Assembly: GCA_030593665.1 (NCBI GenBank)
Contig: JAUVGS010000049.1
Span: forward strand, 1 to 9,015
Source of the DNA: Chitinivibrionales bacterium
GTDB taxonomy: Bacteria; Fibrobacterota; Chitinivibrionia; Chitinivibrionales; JANQEN01
DNA length: 9,015 nt
Direction: 5' to 3'
This document shows positions 1-6,337 of this stretch, in pieces; position 1 is the stretch's first letter; each line of letters opens with the position of its first letter. The translations under genes were made by a program, and so were the position numbers. The notes under the pieces are model-generated. The model saw only the letters and a program-made list of their open reading frames with translations, made no database searches and was not told the origin of the DNA.

Positions 1-1318
1 AAACAAATTTACGAACGTATAAATATAGCACGCTGATAACCGCAACAGCGCCAAGTGCTGCGAGGGTATCAATAAGAAATGCCGCACCGATACAACCGAT
101 TGCACCGAGTAATGCAAGTGTCCAGTGGAAAAATTTAAAACGTGGCCTGAATGACGGATTCCGGCCGAAGGATTCAACAAAAGCTGCGACATTGGTAATA
201 CCATAGGTCCACAGGAAAAACATGGTTACGATCATGGCGACGGTATTCAGCGCACTCCCGCCACTTCCGCCGCGTGCATAATACAATGTTCCAAGGGTAA
301 TGATAAGGGTGAGCCAGAGTGCGCGGCGCGGCTCACCATTATTTGACAATTTGGCAAACGGTTTTACCGGTGCCAGGATATTATCCTGAGCTAACGATTG
401 AAGGATGCGGGGCGCACCGAGAAAAGAACCGAGCGCACTTGACAGTGTCGCAGCAAACACACCCAGGGAAACAAAGAACCACAATCCCCATACTGCGACA
501 TTGAGAAGACTGCCATAGGAATCCGCAATAAGTGCCTCACGGGGAATTGAACCGCCGCATAAAATCATCTGGGCGGCATATATGATTCCACCGACAAAGA
601 TTGAAGCAAAGGTTCCCAAGGGTATTGACCGGGTCGGATTTTTCAGATTGCCCGACATGTTAACCCCTGCCATGATCCCGGTTACCGCCGGGAAATAGAT
701 AGCAAATACCAACCAGAAATTATAGGAAGACCCACTGTAGTCGGCAACCCAGTTTTTCTGAAACAGGGCTTTGTCAAAACTGAGGAATGCTCCACCAAGA
801 AAAGTGGCAATTGAGATTATTAAAATAATCATGATGATATACTGGAGCTTAATTGCCCCTTCCGCCCCTTTTAACACCACAGCAAAGAGAATGATTGCAG
901 TGCTGAATGTGATATAATCAAAATAGGAGGTGATCGCAGGAAAATAGGGTGAGACAGTTATCATGACCGCTTCGGAAAAACCGAGGATATAAAAAGGTAC
1001 CGCTAATGCCTGTGCAAAGAAAAGCGCAAGGCCGATGGTGCCGCCGAATTCAGGCCCGAGTGTTCTTGATATAAGGTAATAGGCTCCGCCGCCTTTTACC
1101 TCGATATTAGTCGCAATCGCTGAAATGGAAAAGGTGGTCAGGATGGTAATACTTTTTGCAATTACCAGCATAATCAGTGCATGACAAATGCCTGCCTGAC
1201 CAATAACAAAACCGGTACGCATAAACATTATCACACCGAGGATAGTCAGTATCGACGGAGTGAACACACCACCGAAAGTGGTAAACTTCGCTACCTGTTC
1301 CTGTTGTCCATTAGTCAT
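1..1318 (-). CDS. SLC12-type cation-chloride cotransporter (APC superfamily), 3' end missing
   Basis: Open reading frame of 439 codons from ATG at 1318 that runs off the left edge without a stop, so the C-terminal part is missing. The product is a very hydrophobic membrane protein. It matches the transmembrane core of the SLC12 family (Na-K-Cl and K-Cl cotransporters): first helix GVFTPSILTILGVIMFMRTG (residues 17-36) followed by IGQAGI, then GGGAYYLISRTLGPEFGG (76-93), a helix-6 region FPAVTGIMAGVNMSGNLKNP (209-228), and GAPRILQSLAQDNI (301-314). These four blocks occur in the same order in eukaryotic and bacterial family members. Expected role is electroneutral symport of K+ and/or Na+ with Cl- in the inner membrane; the ion cannot be read from sequence. 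The ATG overlaps the spoIID stop by 8 bases and has no good Shine-Dalgarno sequence, which suggests translational coupling. A general amino acid permease of the APC superfamily is the alternative, but the SLC12-specific blocks make it less likely. Confidence 0.88.
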   Translation of the reverse strand, partial: MTNGQQEQVAKFTTFGGVFTPSILTILGVIMFMRTGFVIGQAGICHALIMLVIAKSITILTTFSISAIATNIEVKGGGAYYLISRTLGPEFGGTIGLALFFAQALAVPFYILGFSEAVMITVSPYFPAITSYFDYITFSTAIILFAVVLKGAEGAIKLQYIIMIILIISIATFLGGAFLSFDKALFQKNWVADYSGSSYNFWLVFAIYFPAVTGIMAGVNMSGNLKNPTRSIPLGTFASIFVGGIIYAAQMILCGGSIPREALIADSYGSLLNVAVWGLWFFVSLGVFAATLSSALGSFLGAPRILQSLAQDNILAPVKPFAKLSNNGEPRRALWLTLIITLGTLYYARGGSGGSALNTVAMIVTMFFLWTYGITNVAAFVESFGRNPSFRPRFKFFHWTLALLGAIGCIGAAFLIDTLAALGAVAVISVLYLYVRKFV

Positions 1319-2834
1319 ACACAAGTGTCTTTTTATCTGACTCTGCTTTTATAGAAGCGACCCTGATTCCGCGATAATATGCCTGCAGGATTTCCTGAAA
1401 CAACTGACCGGTACGCGCTCTTCCGAGTGCCCCCATCTGGCACATACCAACCCCATGGCCATACCCGCGCCCGGTGATAGAGACCTTTTTTGCGTTAACA
1501 CTTTGAATCGAGAAACGGGCGCTGCGTAAAATCGGACGGCCAGCTATATTCCTCCGCAGCATAAAACGGATCTTATCACCTCCGTATTTATATTCACCGG
1601 CCCTGGTGTTAATCCTGCATATCGAGACTCTTCCGCAGGGAAAATTTCCCAACACCGTTATGCCGGTAATAGTGCCACTGAAAGCAGGGTGATTGGGGAA
1701 AGCCCTGCCGCTGTATTTTTTTATAAATGAAGACAGCGTTGACGTACTCCACGATTCACGCCAGGTAAAATAGTTGGAAATAGCGCAATACGCCTTTCCG
1801 TTCCTGTCCACATCCCGTATTGATTGAAGATAGGGAAACGTCTGTTTCCCCCAGACATCCGCAATATTTGCAGTCACCCCGCCGCAGGTTGAGTGATAGT
1901 AGGCATAAATCAGGCTGTCGCCGTATACGGCTACTCTGTCCTTTGTCATTCGTATGGCACGGTCACTCAACGGATATTCAGCCGTCACACCGCCATACAC
2001 CTGATCTTCAACGGTCGCGAGAAGATCGAACGATGCTTTCTGACGCTTAATAATTCTTTTATACGTATAGGTGCGTGCCGCAACAGCCTGTGCCTTAACC
2101 GCTTCGATATCTTCTTCCGAACGCTTTCCGATTTCCAATGGGACAACGCCGCGCAGGTATTGTTCAACCTCACAGTAATTGATAACAGAAAATGAAGTAC
2201 CGCTGCCCGGTATCAGAATAAGTGCCCCCCGGTAACTGTTCTCATCAAGCTCAAAGTAATTATGGGCTGATCTGGTGCGCAATGTACAGGGAAGGAATAC
2301 GGCAAAGGCGCTGCCTGCAGATGTTTCCAGAATAGCACGGGCATGGGCATTTTTTCGTTTAGCTCCTTTAATCGCTATACGTCCCCGACAGGTTTTATTA
2401 CCATGTTTTTTCATCGCGCGGATAGCTACCGTCCCTATCGAATACACGGTCAAGCGGCTGAGATTCCGATGCAGGGCGACTCGTACGGTGTTTCTCGGCA
2501 CGGAAAACACCCGCTGGAGCGAAGAGGACTTGGAAACCGGTCCGGAAATAGTCTCTTTTTCAGATTGGGACGCCGGAACCGTGTTATCAGGATCAGCAAA
2601 TGCCAGAGCAAAATCAAGGTCATCAACCGGAGATGCCTTCTCCTTCTTTTCTTCCTGAATTTGGAGCTTAACCTGTGAAACAGGTTTCTCAACAGCAGAA
2701 GGTCGCTTCTGAGGAGGCTTTGATCTGCCTTTTGGATTCGGCACGAACACAGTAGAACCTGCACATCCACTGAGTAAATACAACCCAATAATGCACAGAA
2801 TACTAACCCGGATAAACCGGATAAGTACCTTCAC
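1311..2834 (-). CDS. SpoIID/LytB-domain lipoprotein, peptidoglycan-acting
   Basis: 507 residues from the GTG at 2834. This start gives a textbook lipoprotein signal: MKVLIRFIRVS, a hydrophobic stretch, then lipobox LLSGC with the lipidated Cys at 24. An in-frame ATG at 2918 would add 28 residues, overlap def and bury the signal, so I disfavour it. Residues 25 to about 110 are a Pro/Lys/Glu-rich linker. The SpoIID domain follows, with YLRGVVPLE (226-234, including the conserved Glu 234), AVKAQAVAARTY (245-256), YHSTCGG (313-319) and the C-terminal GRGYGHGVGMCQMGA (455-469). SpoIID of Bacillus is a lytic transglycosylase acting on denuded glycan, and LytB-type relatives modify amidase activity. 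Here it would act in the periplasm, probably anchored to a membrane, in division or wall remodelling rather than sporulation. It is longer than Bacillus SpoIID (about 340 residues), mostly because of the linker. It has eight cysteines besides the lipidated one. It lies 46 bases after def and overlaps the next gene. Confidence 0.9.
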   Translation of the reverse strand: MKVLIRFIRVSILCIIGLYLLSGCAGSTVFVPNPKGRSKPPQKRPSAVEKPVSQVKLQIQEEKKEKASPVDDLDFALAFADPDNTVPASQSEKETISGPVSKSSSLQRVFSVPRNTVRVALHRNLSRLTVYSIGTVAIRAMKKHGNKTCRGRIAIKGAKRKNAHARAILETSAGSAFAVFLPCTLRTRSAHNYFELDENSYRGALILIPGSGTSFSVINYCEVEQYLRGVVPLEIGKRSEEDIEAVKAQAVAARTYTYKRIIKRQKASFDLLATVEDQVYGGVTAEYPLSDRAIRMTKDRVAVYGDSLIYAYYHSTCGGVTANIADVWGKQTFPYLQSIRDVDRNGKAYCAISNYFTWRESWSTSTLSSFIKKYSGRAFPNHPAFSGTITGITVLGNFPCGRVSICRINTRAGEYKYGGDKIRFMLRRNIAGRPILRSARFSIQSVNAKKVSITGRGYGHGVGMCQMGALGRARTGQLFQEILQAYYRGIRVASIKAESDKKTLVYD

Positions 2835-2880
2835 GAAATATTTTTCTGCCCAAAAAATGCAGAAAATTATTTCTAAGGTA

Positions 2881-3402
2881 CTAAACAGTTTTTGACAGGT
2901 TATGCTGTGATTTTGCAAGTTTCTTTAATTTTCCGGAAATAAGTTGACGGCGTATTGGTGTCACGCGATCAACAAACAATATACCGTCAAGATGATCGAC
3001 CTCGTGTTGAATTGCCCGAGCGAGGAGCCCATCGACCTCTTCAAGTACATATTCATCACCCTCTTCATCCTGAGCGTGCACTGACACGATGCTTGGACGG
3101 TTAACTGCTAAGGTAATATCCGGGACACTGAGACATCCCTCATCATAATCCGATTTTTCCTCAGAGAACCAGGTGATCTCAGGATTAATCATGACATATG
3201 GTTCCTGCTCCCCGGCAGTCGCATCAACCACGGTAAGACGGATTGACCGTCCAACCTGCGGGGCTGCCAGGCCAACACCTGCGCTGTCATACATATCCTC
3301 TTTCATCTGTTCAACAAAATCCTTGAGTGCATCATCAAACACAGTCACCGATTCTGATTTTTTTCGTAAAATAGGATCACCATAAATGCGGATATCAGAC
3401 AT
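2881..3402 (-). CDS. def: Peptide deformylase
   Basis: 173 residues, normal length for a bacterial deformylase. It removes the formyl group from the N-terminal methionine of nascent proteins in the cytoplasm, using a metal ion (usually Fe2+). All three family motifs are intact: motif I GVGLAAPQVG (42-51, Gln 49 stabilising the transition state), motif II EGCLS (88-92, metal ligand Cys 90) and motif III QHEVDHLDG (132-140, metal ligands His 133 and His 137, catalytic Glu 134). The C-terminal tail is short and lysine-rich. Its ATG overlaps the yajC stop in a TAATG arrangement. A weak AAGGG lies about 11 bases upstream, so translation is probably coupled to yajC. def is more commonly found beside fmt, so the neighbourhood of yajC and spoIID is less usual. 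The identification is secure. Confidence 0.97.
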   Translation of the reverse strand: MSDIRIYGDPILRKKSESVTVFDDALKDFVEQMKEDMYDSAGVGLAAPQVGRSIRLTVVDATAGEQEPYVMINPEITWFSEEKSDYDEGCLSVPDITLAVNRPSIVSVHAQDEEGDEYVLEEVDGLLARAIQHEVDHLDGILFVDRVTPIRRQLISGKLKKLAKSQHNLSKTV

Positions 3403-3788
3403 TATTGTTTTTTCCCTTTACTGATTTCTTTAATTTCCTCCTTCTTATTAGTAATTACGGTTGATATCGCTGATTTTGCTAATTTTACTGTTGTATTTTC
3501 ACTAATCTTAACTATCACGATATCGTCCTTGACATTGCCAACAGTACCATAAACACCGCCAATAGTGAGAACTTTATCTCCTTTTTTCAGATTACCCATC
3601 ATGTTCTGCTTTTGTTTCTGTTTCTTCTGTTCCGGACGGATCATGAAAAAGTAGATAACAATAAACATTACAACCATCATCGGAATAAAGCTGCCTGCCA
3701 TACCACCCGAACCGGAACCTTTACCACCCTGGGCATATATTGACATGATAAAACTCAACATAAAGGAAACACTGTACAAGAATTTCAT
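3402..3788 (-). CDS. yajC: Sec translocon accessory subunit YajC
   Basis: 128-residue inner-membrane protein, the small auxiliary subunit that associates with SecDF in protein export. It begins with a short hydrophobic stretch ending in Ala-Gln (residues 1-20), then a Gly/Ser-rich spacer (21-33). The single conserved transmembrane helix follows (about 34-49), ending in the family signature FFMIRPEQKKQKQ, and then the soluble domain GDKVLTIGGVYGTVGNVKDD (70-89) with a lysine-rich tail. The start is supported by AAAGGG at 3794-3799 with five bases to the ATG. It is the first gene of the minus-strand run and faces a divergent spacer, so the operon promoter should lie just upstream. secD and secF, its usual partners, are not in the window. 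Confidence 0.96.
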   Translation of the reverse strand: MKFLYSVSFMLSFIMSIYAQGGKGSGSGGMAGSFIPMMVVMFIVIYFFMIRPEQKKQKQKQNMMGNLKKGDKVLTIGGVYGTVGNVKDDIVIVKISENTTVKLAKSAISTVITNKKEEIKEISKGKKQ

Positions 3789-4124
3789 AAGAACCCTTTC
3801 ACAAAAAAGTATATAACAACTGGTTAATAACTTACCGGTAAAACAGTAAATACTTAAAAAGTAAGTAAATGAGCTGAACAGAGTACCCTAAAATATGTAT
3901 TTTAAAACTGAGAAGGGTATGCTGAGTGAATTATAAATACTCTAAGAAAATATATCAGTTAATGCATTTATACACGTCCTTTTACTATCTGAGTCTTCAG
4001 GTTTTAGAAAAGTACGTATTTTTTGACAATATATCACACTGCGCCCTTCACTTCGGCTTCATTGCATGCCGGTACTGAAATACTCGTTTTACAGACATAA
4101 AAATTTCACTCGATTTTTCTTATT
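3789..4124. other. Divergent AT-rich intergenic spacer
   Basis: A 336-base gap between the divergently transcribed yajC run and the amidohydrolase. It should hold promoters for both. On the yajC side a TATACT hexamer on the minus strand (3809-3814) lies 20 bases before the start codon, but no convincing -35 element sits upstream of it. On the amidohydrolase side a TTGACA at 4023-4028 has no matching -10 at normal spacing, and no Shine-Dalgarno sequence precedes the ATG at 4125. A perfect palindrome lies at 3889-3904. I see no ORF, tRNA or clear structured RNA here. Confidence 0.6.
3884..3919. repeat. Nested inverted repeat, possible operator
   Basis: TAAAATA-TG-TATTTTA at 3889-3904 is a perfect 7-base palindrome with a 2-base centre. 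It is flanked by a second, offset pair, TACCC (3884-3888) and GGGTA (3915-3919). The site lies roughly midway in the divergent spacer, about 100 bases from the yajC start and 220 from the amidohydrolase start. It could bind a dimeric regulator, but AT-rich palindromes of this size also arise by chance. Confidence 0.3.
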
Positions 4125-5360
4125 ATGACATCAACGGTCTACTTTGCAAAATGGATTCTTCTCCCTGACAGTACTATTCTGGAGAATGGGGCGCTGGTTG
4201 TTACCAATGACCGTATCTCATCAATAGGCAAGCGAAGTGCTGTTAAAAGGACATCAAAGGATCGCTTAGTTAACCTCGGGAAGCGGCTGCTGCTCCCCGG
4301 TCTCATTAATATGCATACGCACCTGGAAGAAGGTATTATCAGGGGTGCTGTCAAGCATGACGACGAGTCCTTTACCTCCTGGACATTAAAGAAAGACCGG
4401 AATATGAAACTGGCGGCACCTGATGAATTACTCTCAATTATCCGTCTCGGTATTCGCGAATCTCTTGCCAACGGGATAACGACCATTGTTGATACCTCGC
4501 GGACAGATTTCTCCTCTATCGTCCTGCGGGACGAACTTATCCGCTCGTGGGTAATGTATGAAGTTCACGCTGAAGACCGCTATAGCGATGATAAACAGTT
4601 ACTGATAGAAAACCTCCAGAAGCGTGTCAAACAAAGCAGGCGTGAAGGAAATATTGGTATTGCCCCCCACGCGCTTCATTCTTTAAACAGTGCATTACAT
4701 AAAACACTTCTCAATATCTCCAAACACAATAATTATCTCTGGGCATGCCACATGGCAGAAACCACCGATGAATTACAGGCATTCTCGGAACAATCAGGCG
4801 ATCTCTACTTCCATCTCACCCGTAAACAGGAATGGCCGTTTGGGAAGACGGAACAAGGTTCCATGTATTTTGCGATTACCAATAATCTTATACCGAACAA
4901 CGGTATCCTGTACCACTGTAATTATGTCAGCAGCAACGAATTGTCCATTTTGTCAGCAAAAAATATCTCAATCGTTCTGTGCAGCCAGTATAATGAAATA
5001 TTTTGTAATAAAAATTTTCCGATGGAAGCGGGACTAAACAGGAGAATCAATATCTGCCTGGGAACGGAAAGCCCTGTCAGTTTGACCTGCATGAATCTTT
5101 TTGATGAACTCTATCACCTTAAAATCCGATACCCGCATATACCGGCGAAAGAGATGATCAACTGGGTGACAAAGAATCCGGCCAGAGCCCTGCGATGCAG
5201 CCACCTGATCGGCAGCCTTGAGCAGGGAAAAAAGGCGGATATTATCGGCGTGCGCTTCTCCCATACCTCAAATGAGGATATCCTCGAAGAGTTACTCCAG
5301 GAAGAACCTGAGGTTGATTTTGTGATGGTGGATGGTGAGGAAGTTATTGTCGGGTATTAG
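4125..5360 (+). CDS. Metal-dependent amidohydrolase (ATZ/TRZ, nucleobase-deaminase type)
   Basis: 411 residues, normal for the family. It has the small N-terminal beta domain (VYFAKWILLPDSTILENGAL, 5-24), the strand-1 metal motif LPGLINMHTHLEEG (57-70, ligands His 64 and His 66), APHALHS (180-186), the third metal His with the catalytic Glu in HMAE (209-212), the fourth His 264 in LYHCNYVS, and the C-terminal GSLEQGKKADIIGV returning to the beta domain (363-376). These enzymes use one metal ion to hydrolyse or deaminate N-heterocycles: guanine, cytosine, adenosine derivatives, aminodeoxyfutalosine or triazines. The substrate cannot be told from sequence. Where relatives have GTDS, this protein has LGTESPVS, with Glu 315 in place of the metal-binding Asp, and the usual CP.SN segment is altered to CSQYN (286-290). 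No Shine-Dalgarno sequence is visible, but homology begins right after this ATG. It is transcribed alone, divergent from yajC and convergent with vapC. Confidence 0.88.
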   Translation: MTSTVYFAKWILLPDSTILENGALVVTNDRISSIGKRSAVKRTSKDRLVNLGKRLLLPGLINMHTHLEEGIIRGAVKHDDESFTSWTLKKDRNMKLAAPDELLSIIRLGIRESLANGITTIVDTSRTDFSSIVLRDELIRSWVMYEVHAEDRYSDDKQLLIENLQKRVKQSRREGNIGIAPHALHSLNSALHKTLLNISKHNNYLWACHMAETTDELQAFSEQSGDLYFHLTRKQEWPFGKTEQGSMYFAITNNLIPNNGILYHCNYVSSNELSILSAKNISIVLCSQYNEIFCNKNFPMEAGLNRRINICLGTESPVSLTCMNLFDELYHLKIRYPHIPAKEMINWVTKNPARALRCSHLIGSLEQGKKADIIGVRFSHTSNEDILEELLQEEPEVDFVMVDGEEVIVGY

Positions 5361-5405
5361 TGTGTACGTGCGATTGCTAATGTGAATCAAAACTATTTTC
5401 TTTCA

Positions 5406-5477
5406 TTATTCTGTATCGGGTATTCCTCCATCAATCTCTATTACCAATTTCATTTCGGCAGAATAATATAGCAACCA
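5406..5477 (-). pseudogene. Possible remnant of a DUF559-type endonuclease
   Basis: A 24-codon open stretch bounded by stops (TAA at 5478-5480 and TAA at 5406-5408), reading WLLYYSAEMKLVIEIDGGIP and then DTE. It resembles the core of DUF559 (Vsr/MutH-like) proteins, where a segment like DFYC..KLVIEIDGG.H carries the catalytic Asp. The neighbouring frame over the preceding bases reads VAILFCRNE, which could be the same motif displaced by a frameshift. The invariant His after GGI is Pro here. Nothing of the rest of the domain is readable, and the amidohydrolase ends only 45 bases away. I infer a decayed fragment; a chance match over about 20 residues cannot be excluded. Confidence 0.4.
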
Positions 5478-5582
5478 TTAGCGACTTGTTTACCAGCCAC
5501 TTTTTTTAACCCGCTACAGGGTAAAAGTTTTCCGGACAGACACTAATTAATTGTCTCCCTCCCTTTTTGTGTTTTCCGAGGG

Positions 5583-5975
5583 TTATGAAAACCTTCCTCT
5601 GTAAACGGAAAGCGGTATGTGTTTTGCCAGAAGGTTAAAATGTTTATCGGCAGATAATAGGCTTAAATCGCCTTGAATTGCATTCTGTGCAATAATAAGA
5701 TCTGGAAGCCCTACACCATTAATCCCATGTCTCAGACAAATGATTTGTATTTTGACGATATCATCCCAATCCACATGAACTGGTTGCTGTTTTATTTCTC
5801 TCAGTAATGCAATAAGTTTCTTCTGGTTACGCATATGAAGAGGCGGAATGAGTTCTGCAAGAATTAGCTGATTTGTAATCACAAGGTTCTCTTCAATGAG
5901 CATATCGACTACGTTGTCATACCGTGTTCTTCGGAAATATTCAATCCAGATTGAACTGTCAACAAGTACACTCAT
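5583..5975 (-). CDS. vapC: VapC-family PIN-domain toxin ribonuclease
   Basis: 130 residues, typical of VapC. The four acidic residues that bind Mg2+/Mn2+ in PIN domains are present in order: Asp 6 in VDSSIWIEYF, Glu 41 in LILAELIPPL, Asp 92 in GLPDLIIAQNA and Asp 110 in SADKHF. VapC toxins are ribonucleases that cut tRNA or rRNA and arrest growth when not bound by VapB; this target is unknown. The ATG overlaps the vapB stop in an ATGA arrangement (4 bases), the usual antitoxin-first, translationally coupled order. All catalytic positions are intact, so the toxin appears functional. It ends facing the amidohydrolase, with 222 bases between them and no clear intrinsic terminator. Confidence 0.93.
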   Translation of the reverse strand: MSVLVDSSIWIEYFRRTRYDNVVDMLIEENLVITNQLILAELIPPLHMRNQKKLIALLREIKQQPVHVDWDDIVKIQIICLRHGINGVGLPDLIIAQNAIQGDLSLLSADKHFNLLAKHIPLSVYRGRFS

Positions 5976-6166
5976 TTGCGGTCTCTAAGGGCATCAAGGT
6001 CAATATCAAAGTTAACTTTACCCTTGAACCTTTTCAATCCCTGGATTCTATTCTTACGGACAAAATCCTCAAGTGCTGTAATAATCACAGATGTCTTTGT
6101 CTTCTGATGAGAAAGCTTTATAGCCTCGTTGAGCAGAGGTTCTGGAAGATCGAGAGTAGTCCTCAT
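5972..6166 (-). CDS. vapB: VapB-type antitoxin, ribbon-helix-helix
   Basis: 64 residues. The N-terminus MRTTLDLPEPLLNEAIKLSH has the short beta strand and first helix of ribbon-helix-helix VapB antitoxins (the MRTTLxLP type). A second helix, TSVIITALEDFVRK (25-38), follows. The C-terminal part (about 40-64, ending VNFDIDLDALRDRK) is the likely toxin-binding tail that occupies the VapC active site. The protein should dimerise on DNA and, with VapC, repress its own promoter. Its start is set by a strong ribosome binding site (GGAGGT) upstream, and its stop overlaps vapC. The strong ribosome site fits the need to make antitoxin in excess of toxin. Confidence 0.92.
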   Translation of the reverse strand: MRTTLDLPEPLLNEAIKLSHQKTKTSVIITALEDFVRKNRIQGLKRFKGKVNFDIDLDALRDRK

Positions 6167-6170
6167 ATGT

Positions 6171-6176
6171 ACCTCC
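6171..6176 (-). promoter_or_regulatory. vapB ribosome binding site
   Basis: GGAGGT on the minus strand, within CAGGAGGTACAT, four bases before the vapB ATG. It is the strongest Shine-Dalgarno match I see in the window and fixes the antitoxin start. Confidence 0.85.
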
Positions 6177-6178
6177 TG

Positions 6179-6216
6179 TATGCATAATTATTAATCTCTA
6201 TGCATATATTATATGC
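6179..6216. promoter_or_regulatory. Operator-like palindromes of vapBC
   Basis: Two copies of the self-complementary octamer TATGCATA at 6179-6186 and 6199-6206, exactly 20 bases apart, about two helical turns. The second copy merges into a perfect inverted repeat GCATATA-T-TATATGC at 6202-6216 that covers the -10 box. Same-face repeats just downstream of and across the promoter are what VapB ribbon-helix-helix dimers bind in characterised systems, so autorepression here is a reasonable inference. Confidence 0.6.
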
Positions 6217-6237
6217 TTTTCCCCCACCGATTGTCAA
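6208..6237 (-). promoter_or_regulatory. Sigma-70-type promoter of vapBC
   Basis: On the minus strand, a perfect TTGACA (6232-6237) is followed after 18 bases by a perfect TATAAT (6208-6213). The -10 box lies about 40 bases upstream of the vapB start codon, leaving a short leader that carries the TATGCATA sites and the ribosome binding site. Both hexamers match consensus exactly, so the promoter should be strong unless repressed by the VapBC complex. Confidence 0.8.
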
Positions 6238-6249
6238 TACTTTTCATAT

Positions 6250-6288
6250 ATAACAGTGAGTTAAGCAGAAGGGCATGGGAATGACATT
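6250..6288 (+). repeat. 39-base direct repeat, copy 1
   Basis: Starts ATAACAGTGAGTTAAGCAG and ends GGGAATGACATT. It is identical over all 39 bases to 6338-6376; copy-to-copy offset is 88 bases. Identity ends at base 6289, T here against C at 6377. This copy also forms the left arm and loop of the hairpin at 6250-6309. Confidence 0.95.
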
Positions 6289-6309
6289 TCTGCTTCTACT
6301 CAATGTTAT
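6250..6309. repeat. Long imperfect inverted repeat (hairpin)
   Basis: Left arm 6250-6270 pairs with right arm 6288-6309. There are twelve outer positions with one mismatch (ATAACAGTGAGT against ACTCAATGTTAT), then a 2-against-3-base bulge, then seven perfect inner pairs (AGCAGAA with TTCTGCT). The loop is about 17 bases. It lies between the vapBC promoter and the 3' end of the AsmA-family gene. No U-run follows on either strand, so it is not a standard intrinsic terminator, though it could protect the 3' end of the AsmA-family transcript. Confidence 0.75.
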
Positions 6310-6337
6310 CTAGGAGCTTTCGTACTTGCCCACAGGG

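Noticed and set aside
319..504. Plus-strand 61-residue ORF
   Set aside because: It lies antisense inside the SLC12-type gene, lacks any recognisable domain and is a shadow frame. The same applies to the antisense ORFs inside spoIID, the amidohydrolase and the AsmA-family gene.
4023..4028. TTGACA as the -35 box of the amidohydrolase promoter
   Set aside because: No TATAAT-like hexamer lies 16-18 bases downstream on the plus strand.
5505..5526. Intrinsic terminator TTTAACCC-GCTACA-GGGTAAAA
   Set aside because: The stem has a mismatch, and the T-run precedes rather than follows the hairpin on the plus strand; on the minus strand it is followed by A residues.
5533..5560. Possible insertion-sequence end around GACAGACACTAATTAATTG
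   Set aside because: No matching inverted end, transposase or target duplication is found in the window.
6250..6309. Integron attC site next to the VapBC cassette
   Set aside because: GTTAAGC fits the GTTRRRY core and the hairpin has a bulge, but the outer arm GTTATCT does not fit the core and no paired RYYYAAC site sits where required. No integrase or further cassettes are visible.
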